Source of the DNA: Prunus persica | Lineage: Eukaryota; Streptophyta; Magnoliopsida; Rosales; Rosaceae | DNA: 64,000 nucleotides | Reading direction: 5' to 3' | Assembly (NCBI RefSeq): GCF_000346465.2 | Contig: NC_034009.1 | Coordinates: 25,403,983 to 25,467,982, forward strand | Shown: positions 57,352 through 64,000 of the stretch, one piece after another | Layout of the letters: every line of letters starts with the position of its first letter | How positions within the stretch are numbered: the first letter of the stretch is position 1 | Notes under the pieces: generated by a model | Database searches by the model: none | What the model saw: only the letters and a program-made list of their open reading frames with translations | What the model was told of the DNA's origin: nothing | Translations under genes and position numbers: made by a program

Positions 57352-58274
57352 ATGAAAGTTGAAGGCTTTCCCAGTAAAAGCACCATTTCAGCAATCAAAC
57401 GCGGCTTTCAGAGTCAGGTTCTCTCTCTATCTCATACAAGTTACAACCATAGTCACACACAGGCACAATTGGAGCTAGTTTTCTCTTGCAAGTGATGGGT
57501 TGTATTGATTTTTGGATTTTATGGTTAGTTAAATATTGCTGCTCAGTTTTCATTCACATGATAATTGATTAATGTTTTGCCGCTCATGTCAGTGTGTTTC
57601 CAATGTCAAATTGGATGGTGAAGATTTTGTGTCAAAATTGCTTGATAGAAGATGGACATTGCCCCACCCAGATGCCAAAATTCACCAAGTAATGCTCTCC
57701 ACTAGCAAAGTATCACAACCAGGCAGAGCCTTATCTGATGTTTCCTTCTTCAACAAAATTAACCCATCTTTTAGTCATGGTTTGATGGACAAGGACGATG
57801 GAGAACCTTCTTTCTTTATTGTGAGGGATGACCTGTTGCACCCGTTGATAAATGGTAATAAAGCTAGAAAATTGGATGGATTGATTCCCCTTGTCGAAGA
57901 TCACTCAGGGACCCATGTGGTGAGATTATTATGATCCTTATTAGATTTAAATTGCATCTCGGAAATGCTTGTTACTTAACTAGAATGTAATCCCTTCATT
58001 TGGTCTCCATATTCTGGTGCTTTGTTATTGGATTCTAGATACTTTTAATAGCAAATTTCCTATTCTTTATTTGGCGAATTGCATTGCATATGCAAACTTG
58101 TGTTCCACTTTCAGGACTGTTAGTCGTTAAAACTGAGTTCCTTTGAAGACCAAATAACATTCAACTGATTTTTATTTTATTTTTAGGTCACGTGTGGAGG
58201 TTGTCAAAGTGCACATGCGGCAGCTGTTGGTATGTAAATTCTCGCTGAAATTACTAGATGATACTCTCCGATAT

Positions 58275-58336
<62 letters not shown>

Positions 58337-59577
58337 TTTGGTTTGGTGTAATAGTTCCTATGTGGTGACTTGTGTGTTTTGCAGCTGTTTCATGTTCAGA
58401 GAGAGGAATAAAATCACATTTACTTCTACGAGGAGAGCAGCCTGAAATACTAACGGGCTATAACTTGATGTCAACAATATATGGAAATGTCACATATGTT
58501 CCAAGATCTCTTTATGCCAATAGGGAAAAGATGTTAAAGAGCCATGCTGATTATTTGGCAGGCAGCAGTGGTAATGTCATATGGTTTGATGATATTATGG
58601 AGGCTTCTTTGAGTGAAAATGATGGTGCTATGAGCTTTTTGCAAAAGGATGCTTATAGAAGTGACCATCCTCGGAAAATCGTAATTGTTAACGAAGGTGC
58701 AGGAGATGTTGTAGCATTACTAGGTAACTTTACTGGATTTGGAATAAAGAATCATCTTTTTGGTTATGCTTCCATGTATACATATCTGCATCTCGTGTGT
58801 TCTTGTTTTCCATTGGGGGAGGGGGTTGTTATGTAGTGGTTACATGTCAAGTAAGCACAATCTAGTTTTTGCACCCAATCCCCCAACATTCTTCCTTATG
58901 CTTCATATCTGTAATTCCACACATCTTTGAGGGCTTGGTGTTACTTTCTCCTAGTTTTTTTGGTGTTATTGATAGTGAAGTTCATATTGTCTTATTCGTA
59001 GGCCTAATTCGCCTAGTGCAGTACATATCCCAGAATCACATACTTGGGAAAGAAAGGCCCTTGAAGCTTGTTGTAGATGCTGGAACTGGGACAACAGCTG
59101 TTGGTTTAGGACTTGGAGCCAAGTGTTTGGGGTGTGTTCTTGTATCTAATATTTTTCATGTGTGTTGAGATGATCATCTAAATAACTGCAGTGATGCAGA
59201 CTATTTTCTGTTGCAGCATTTTAAATATTGTTATTGCCTCCTGTCAGGCTCCCATGGGAGGTAACTGCAGTGATGCTGGCTGATACAATTGATGGGTATA
59301 GACGTCAAGAGAAGCGTTTGATTTCCGGTTTCAAGAGGCATTTTGGTCTTCAAATTGACCACTGCTTTGATGAAATAGATAGAGGACTTGTGCACTGGGT
59401 AGAACGTTGCCATCCAAGAAAGTGAGTAGGCTGTCATCATCTTCACAACTTCTGCAATGTTTCAATTGTATATGTATCTTTATAAAATATAAAATCATAA
59501 ACGATTTGTATTAATTCATGCAAGCAAATGCCAGATTCTATGTATACAACTCTTCATATGTAGTTCACTATTTTTTT

Positions 59578-59608
<31 letters not shown>

Positions 59609-59876
59609 TCAAACCCGCCCCTCATTTCTCAGGTTTGGCAATGTTTTAGAAGGGGAGGTAGAGGCATGTCAACACATTGCACAACAAACTGGTATATTAG
59701 TGGATCCAGTGTATACACTTGCTGCGTGGGAGATGTCAACGGTCCTTCGTGAACAGGAAGCAGAAGGAGGTGCAACAGTGGTGATGCTTCACACTGGAGG
59801 CACTCTAGGCATGTTTGGATTAGCACAGAGATACAAATCTTACTTCTCTAACCTCAAAACTGGGCTTTTCAACTAA
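57352..59876 (+). CDS. DCD2: PLP-dependent D-cysteine desulfhydrase 2-like (ACC deaminase family)
   Basis: PLP enzyme of the ACC deaminase/D-cysteine desulfhydrase family, which in plants degrades D-cysteine to pyruvate, sulfide and ammonia. Exons are 57352-57417, 57593-57919, 58187-58229, 58385-58723, 59002-59131, 59248-59421 and 59633-59876, in phase, giving 440 aa. The PLP lysine is K112 in NGNKARKL. Other family motifs are [45 protein letters not shown] and [13 protein letters not shown]. The chosen first exon ([20 protein letters not shown]) is basic and could be a mitochondrial presequence; an ATG at 57572 without it is an alternative. A (CT)n tract lies in intron 3 and a (TA)n tract in intron 6. 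The family is secure; the DCD2 assignment is by resemblance. Confidence 0.9.
58275..58332. repeat. (CT)n microsatellite in DCD2-like intron 3
   Basis: About 29 CT units, ending roughly 50 bp before the exon 4 acceptor. Confidence 0.9.
59577..59606. repeat. (TA)n microsatellite in DCD2-like intron 6
   Basis: About 14 TA units, ending 26 bp before the exon 7 acceptor. Confidence 0.9.
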
Positions 59877-61568
59877 ACAGGTAGCTGAGTTCACTGGATT
59901 CATTTGAACAGTTCAAATTCATACATTTGTATCTCCATTCAACTTTCAATTGATTTTGAGAAATTATAGTGAAATATTCTTTAAGGTCACATGTCAAGGT
60001 GTTTTGAGCAGTGACTCAGTGTTAACTTTGGTCTCAAGGGATGATTGTGTATGGGCCGGGCTAGAGATCATACTGCATATAAAATCGGGCTCGGGACCGA
60101 TCCCCTTATAAAACCTGTTTAACAAACTATGGAAATACAAACCCAGACCATGGCCCAAAAGCATGAATTGGGCTTCTGAACTTCTTGCTAGATCCTACCT
60201 CTTGGCTCTTGCTTATTTTGCTTGTTGCATGTGCCATTCCACAACACGGCACAAAGTCGTGTCTCTCTGGGACTGTAAATCTGGGAAGTAGAAAAGTACT
60301 TCTTCTTTTCACATTGGGCTGCTTACCTGGATTAATTTTATCAATGAACATTCTTGATCATGGTGTTAATCTTATAATAAACTAAATTAACATATAAAAA
60401 AAGCTACCTAGAATCTCTTACCCAAATAAGAAAAACACTAGGAAAGGAACCCTTCTCCCAACGCATGTATGTATAATTATAACGTGTGTATGTATGAATA
60501 TGTATATTTGCCTACGTGGCAGTTGCAAAACGATTCGCCACAGTTGTAGGACACGACATGGTCCGCAATGCGCACACGCTCTCCAAGATTCTACCTGGTT
60601 TTTTTGGTTTTGAATAATTGTGTAGTTTATATTTAGTATTTTTACACACCAACCAGAAAGAAACCACTAGCACTAAAGTTTTTGTGTTTTGTGGTGGGCT
60701 GGTGGCAAACCAAAGCCACAAACAAGAGCAGGCAACATTCCTGGTACCAAGGGGAAAGCAAAACTTGATGGTCTCCTGGACTTCTTGTCTCTCCCAAAAT
60801 TCTCCACCCACTTATAAATGTAGAGCCAAATTGTGTGTAATTCCAACTTGGCCAATCAAAGTGGGGATGCTTTCTAAGAGTTCTTTTCTCAAATAGTTAC
60901 TCGTATGTTAACGGGCAACTACCAATCGTTGATGCATAATGAGAATGTTCGTAGCATTTTTACGGGGTTTTATTATATTCAACCTTATCCATAGTGATGA
61001 CCTTTCTTTATATTTTCACTGCTTTTGGTATGGACTAAAGAATTGAGTTACAAACAAGCATAGCAGAGCAGCATAGGGAATGTCTCCATGTGTGTTGCCT
61101 GCTGGCTTGGAAACTTTTTCACCATACTTTGATAGAGAGTAGACCTCCTTAAACAAAAACATAAAAAAATAAAAAGGGGAAACATCCCTTTCACTTACTT
61201 TTTGTGGGCATGGAAAAGGGCTCTTGATATAATGCAGGAGAGAGAGTACGATGACCCACGAATTATGTGAAGCAAATGGGGGACACAGTAACATAACTAG
61301 TTAGCCACTACTTATAAAATAATTAGGAACTAAACGTGACCAATACAGAGCATGTTCTTAAACATATTCGGGCACTAGCTGTAACAAAGATGGTGGATTT
61401 ATCTTTAAGTAATTTTATGACAATTACTTTAGAACATCGACATTTTGTAATTGTTATGTTCGTGTCAAATATGTGTGGGATTTATTCACTTATATAGAAG
61501 ACATTTACACTAATTACCGTTAATAATATAATCTAACCTTAATTACATTGGAAATCCTCCTTCCACAT
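59877..61568. other. Intergenic, downstream of the DCD2-like gene
   Basis: Contains its 3' UTR, then AT-rich DNA with no ORF or element end that I can support. Confidence 0.5.
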
Positions 61569-62084
61569 TGTTATTAAAAAATGGTAAAGAAAATGTCCAT
61601 TGTTGTAAAAGTTTGAAGGTGGAGCCCACAGAGGAAGTTTCCTTGCATCTTCCAGGAACTTTCTCTTCCCTGTATTTATCAATTCAGGAAGTTTCCTTGC
61701 ATCTTCCAGGAACCTTCCATTCCCTGTATTTTACCAAAACCTTAGCCTATAAATAGGCATATCACTTGCAATGGGAAGAGTGACCAACGGAGAAAAGAAA
61801 GAAAGGGGAGAAGAGAAAAGAGAGGAGAAAAGAAGAAAGGAAAAAGAGAAGAGGAAAGAAGAGGAAAAAGAGGAGGAAAGATAGAAGAGGAAAGAGAGAG
61901 AAAATTCAGTGAGCCTCACATATTGTAAACTCTAAAGTTGTAGCCCTATTATTTTATATAGTGAAAAAGTTACTGCTGCTGCTCTCCAAGGACGTAGGCA
62001 TAGCCGAACCTCGTTAAATATTGTGTCTCATCTACTTTACGTGCAGCTCAATATTCATACATATTCCAGGTTATTTTTATAACA
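61569..62084 (+). repeat. 5' LTR of element G
   Basis: 516 bp. It contains a 54-bp tandem duplication starting AGGAAGTTTCCTTGCATCTT at 61632 and 61686, the TATA box at 61744-61755, and an almost pure purine tract of about 125 nt (61787-61912) downstream of the TATA box. Confidence 0.75.
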
Positions 62085-62234
62085 CGTTATCAGCACGAGA
62101 AGCTCTCAGGTATAATTTTTGTGCTGCACTATTATCTATACTACTAACCACTAACAAAAATGGACCCTTGGTAATACTAAACATATTATCAGTGGGAGAC
62201 CGTTACTAATACTAACTTTTTTCTTATTTTATTC

Positions 62235-62715
62235 GGTGGTGGTTTTAACCCCACATTTATTTACTGTATGGTGTAGGTTTATTACCCATACATGCACCTT
62301 TACTTTATCACAAATTTATTTTACCGCATATTTATTTTATTTACTGTATGGTGTAGGTTTATTACCCATACAACAGTATTTATTTAAAAGGGTGGTGCGG
62401 GTTTATCGTCCACGCCTTTGCTTTTATTTAAATGTATGGAGCAGAATTAGTGCCCATACAAGCACAATTTACTTTACCGCACATTTAATTTTATTTAAAG
62501 TATGGTGCGGGATTAACGTCCATACAGCAAGCAATTTAATTTACCGCACATTTACATTTATTTAAAAGGGTGGTGCGGGTTTATCGTCCACGCCTTTACT
62601 TTTATTTAAATGTATGGAGCAGAATTAATGCCCATACAAGCACCTTAACTTTATGAATTTAATTTACCGCACATTTACATTTATTTAAAGTGTGGTGCGG
62701 GTTTATCGTCCATAC
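62235..62715 (+). repeat. Array of nine 26-nt hairpins in the element G leader
   Basis: Hairpins start near 62236, 62266, 62346, 62390, 62434, 62500, 62568, 62612 and 62690. The standard form is a 6-bp stem, GTATGG paired with CCATAC, around a 14-nt loop such as TGTAGGTTTATTAC. Spacing varies from 44 to 80 bp. Between copies the stem changes as GTATGG/CCATAC, GTGTGG/CCATAC (a G-U pair) and GGGTGG/CCACGC (a paired A-T to G-C change). Confidence 0.8.
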
Positions 62716-62760
62716 CAGTAATTTATTTATCAGCAATTTATTTTATGGATTAATTGTGCT

Positions 62761-63801
62761 GTATGATGAGTTTTTCCAGTATGCAGATCAGGACCAGAAG
62801 TTCCTTGATCCTTATCATACAATTACATCAGGACTTGAAGATCCTTGATGATGATATGAGAGCTGGCAGTCTCTCCGGTACTGTATTTGTAAACATGTGA
62901 TTGGACTTAAAGGTCCTTGATCCCGACATGTAAATAAGGACCTAGAGTTCCTTAATGATGTAACAGTACCGTATTGGTTCATGGTGCCGTACACATTGAT
63001 GATAACTGTACTGGCAGATGAATAGATATGTATTCATGACTTGATGAATAGTACTATTCACATGAATAGTGACGTATGCATAAATATTAACCATTTTGGG
63101 TAAACCGTCACTATATACAAAAGGGAACCTGCAGTTCCTTAAACTCATGGATGAGCAATTAAATGAGATGCCAGAAGTTCCTCAAAATATGGACAATTAT
63201 GTAAGGGCTTGAAATCCCGAAATATGTACAGAAAATTGTAAAAATGTCCATACCATGAGAATATGTGGCTTTGGCCTGAAGTTCAAAATTTAACAGTATT
63301 GAGAACCTGAAGTTCCAACAATTAAATGGACAACCCTTGAGGTATTATTGCAAATTGTGGTATGCCACATATTTCTTTGGCATAAGAAGATGATGAATTT
63401 AATAAAGTTCGATTTTGTTATAATCGACACCTCAAGGAAGAAATATATTTTGTGAATTCCGGTTGTTAAGAATACACCGCGAAATGGATAATATTAATAT
63501 AAACCTCAAATAATGAATTGAGACTCCCCACATATTTTGTTATATCTGGGCCGGAAGCCCATGAATCCAAATATATGAGAGATCCTAAACTTGAAGTTGT
63601 GGGTATATAGTAGTTAATGCTCTTCACTACTATATTGCGATATTATCATGGCTTTTACTCAATTCATATTTCATGTCCATTTGAAAAGGGCAAATAAATT
63701 CTGAGTTTGTGCCCAGGCCATAAGTTCCGGGCTACCATACGTTGAAATATGAAATTTGAGAGAGTCGATGTGGTTATTTGAACCTATAAGGCACAAGGTT
63801 C
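62761..63801 (+). repeat. Second hairpin array (GGAAC-loop-GTTCC type) in the element G leader
   Basis: Starts with a larger hairpin whose arms are GTATGATGAG (62761) and CTTATCATAC (62811-62820). Small hairpins follow: 62831-62844, GGAC/GTCC at 62903-62916, 62938-62951, GGAAC/GTTCC at 63124-63138, GGG/CCC at 63205-63218, GAAC/GTTC at 63303-63315, GGGC/GCCC at 63548-63560 and GAACC/GGTTC at 63780-63801. Loops are mostly variants of CTGAA. Confidence 0.75.
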
Positions 63802-64000
63802 CAAATCGTCATTTTGAAAAGACGTAAAAACCACAAGTGCAAGTTTAAGAATATGCGCAATTATTATAACAGGAACATATAACAGATAGATTTTTTCCAC
63901 CTGCAATGAAGGTGCAGGCCCTGTGAAATCTATAAAAAATTACATTATGTTCTGGAAGCCTCTGCAGGAAGATGACGGCGCCTCTTAAGCTTAGCCATGA

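Larger units (their letters stand above)
61569..64000 (+). mobile_element. 5' part of a Copia-like LTR element G, cut by the window edge
   Basis: The LTR runs from TGTTATTAAAAAATGG (61569) to TTTTTATAACA (62084), with matching inverted ends TGTTAT/ATAACA. A TATA box CCTATAAATAGG is at 61744-61755. The primer-binding-site candidate CGTTATCAGCACGAG follows at once at 62085, as in element D. The next 1.9 kb is an untranslated leader full of short hairpins (62235-63801). An ATG near 63972 may be the start of gag, but too little is visible to tell. Confidence 0.8.

Noticed and set aside
62235..62715. CRISPR-like repeat-spacer array
   Set aside because: Plant nuclear DNA inside an LTR element, repeats vary and spacing is irregular (44-80 bp).

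Overview
The window is nuclear DNA of a eudicot plant. The evidence is multi-exon genes with GT-AG introns that give full-length plant proteins (pectate lyase, arabinogalactan protein, CCT5, ARP3, SDA1, D-cysteine desulfhydrase), long AT-rich intergenic stretches, SSRs, and plant PIF/Harbinger and LTR elements. The repeats look like those of Rosaceae, but that is an inference and I cannot name the species. A run of 100 N at 22209-22308 shows this is an assembled scaffold.

Genes, left to right: pectate lyase (+, 9-1589, 4 exons); CCT5, the epsilon subunit of the cytosolic chaperonin (-, 3548-7028, 9 exons, 535 aa); a small GPI-type arabinogalactan protein (+, 7652-8065); a one-exon RRM protein resembling the large subunit of cleavage factor I (-, 11066-13048); actin-related protein 3 (-, 23406-26889, 9 exons, 427 aa); an oxysterol-binding-protein-related protein with PH domain (+, 39678-43951, 9 exons); SDA1, a 60S ribosome biogenesis factor (-, 44602-49489, 15 exons); and a PLP enzyme of the D-cysteine desulfhydrase/ACC deaminase family (+, 57352-59876, 7 exons). 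I derived the exon borders from GT/AG sites and checked that phase is kept across each gene. These are unrelated housekeeping or cell-wall genes and do not form a pathway.

The spaces between genes are filled with transposons. Three PIF/Harbinger elements of one family (TIR beginning GAGCA, 3-bp TSD TTA or TAA) lie at 15032-18477, 18482-22493 and 27651-31728. Each carries a DDE transposase and, on the opposite strand, a two-exon Myb/SANT-like ORF, all of them broken. The first two abut in opposite orientation around one TTAA, forming a giant inverted repeat. A shorter Harbinger relative of another family is at 55045-56877. A decayed Copia-type element (LTRs 32406-32652 and 37164-37411) is split by a 2.5-kb solo LTR at 34414-36927 with a perfect 5-bp TSD. 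A diverged relative of that solo LTR is at 50921-54643. A second Copia-like element begins at 61569 and runs off the right edge.

The most unusual signal is in the untranslated leader of that last element, 62235-63801. It holds two arrays of short hairpins, nine of about 26 nt and then a series around a GGAAC-loop-GTTCC core. Several stems differ between copies by paired, compensatory changes. A related block with the same long hairpin occurs in the other Copia-like element at 32889-33630. A second point of interest is the oxysterol-binding-protein gene, where a 125-bp tandem duplication inside an exon appears to have created a new intron.
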